Source of the DNA: a virus | IMG/VR virus record: IMGVR_UViG_3300020457_001282 | Span: 1 to 22,703 of that record | Reading direction: 5' to 3' (one strand) | DNA length: 22,703 nucleotides | Part shown: piece after piece, positions 22,608 to 22,703 of the stretch | Position numbering within the stretch: position 1 is the first letter of the stretch | Layout: each line of letters opens with the position of its first letter | The notes under the pieces: model-generated | Databases searched by the model: none | Told to the model about the DNA's origin: nothing | Seen by the model: only the letters and a program-made list of their open reading frames with translations | Made by a program: the position numbers and the translations under genes

Positions 22608-22636
22608 ATGATCTCATATTTGAGAGCAAATGTCAA
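22608..22636 (-). promoter_or_regulatory. Promoter P6, sigma-70 type with double GATC
   Basis: Minus strand -35 TTGACA (22636-22631) preceded by GC, 17-base spacer, -10 GATCAT (22613-22608). The perfect 10-base palindrome GATCATGATC covers 22604-22613, giving two GATC sites at and just past the -10. The predicted start near 22601 leaves a 26-base leader before the ATG at 22575. Confidence 0.65.
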
Positions 22637-22642
22637 GCAGAA

Positions 22643-22702
22643 TTATGAGTTAAGTAAGAGTTGAAAAAACTCCATATTGCCTATTAAAAAGCCTAAAACA
22701 GC
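22643..22702 (-). CDS. Possible C-terminal tail of an upstream gene, 5' end outside the window
   Basis: One minus-strand frame is open from the window edge for 19 codons, reading AVLGFLIGNMEFFQLLLNS, and then stops at TAA just before promoter P6. The residues look like a real protein end, but 19 codons are too few to be sure, and a second frame is also open over most of this stretch. Confidence 0.3.
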   Translation of the reverse strand, partial: AVLGFLIGNMEFFQLLLNS

Positions 22703-22703
22703 G

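Noticed and set aside
1-22703. CRISPR arrays, insertion sequences, integrase or attachment sites
   Set aside because: No regularly spaced repeats, transposase or recombinase genes, or terminal inverted repeats were seen.

Overview
The window reads as part of a tailed-phage genome of the marine T4-like type, infecting a Gram-negative host. This rests on recognisable genes: a T4 gp61-type primase, a T4 RNase H-type 5' nuclease, dCMP deaminase, class I ribonucleotide reductase (large and small subunits), ThyX, free-standing homing-endonuclease-like domains, and many tiny overlapping hypothetical genes. The Gram-negative host is inferred from a gene for an outer-membrane TonB-dependent receptor. 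Every convincing protein gene lies on the minus strand, so the biological reading direction runs from 22703 down to 1. Genes are packed with TAATG, ATGA or 10-60 base overlaps, and starts usually carry an AGGAG-type ribosome binding site.

Layout in transcription order. 22.7-21.3 kb: a possible C-terminal tail of an upstream gene, a small protein, and the primase. 21.3-12.1 kb: a nucleotide-metabolism block (membrane-anchored SAP/HeH-like protein, ThyX, SGNH-like protein, NrdA, QueC-like PP-loop enzyme, NrdB, zinc-ribbon protein, dCMP deaminase), then a radical SAM enzyme, two SAM methyltransferases, small membrane proteins and a GIY-YIG domain protein. 12.1-7.8 kb: an envelope module (coiled-coil membrane protein and TonB-dependent receptor), a second SGNH-like protein and a WYL_2-like protein. 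7.8-5.1 kb: a promoter-headed block with RNase H and a NUMOD3 protein, closed by a terminator. 5.0-1.3 kb: a promoter-headed block of mostly small genes with a HAD phosphatase, an SNase-type nuclease and a third SGNH-like protein. 1.24-0.70 kb: two tandem consensus promoters and about 400 bases of GC-rich DNA without a convincing gene, predicted to encode a structured RNA. 0.66-0 kb: a second HAD phosphatase and a truncated membrane protein.

The nucleotide genes form one logical pathway: ribonucleoside diphosphate reduction, dCMP to dUMP deamination, and dUMP to dTMP methylation feed replication, while primase and RNase H handle lagging-strand primers. The QueC-like gene between nrdA and nrdB hints at a deazaguanine side branch.

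Three signals go beyond ordinary annotation. A family of promoters shares a GCTTGAC(A/T) -35 region. The tetramer GATC is almost absent: I count 7 sites in 22.7 kb, and 5 of them sit at or next to -10 elements of those promoters. The third is the pairing of a candidate structured RNA with a phage-borne TonB-dependent receptor.
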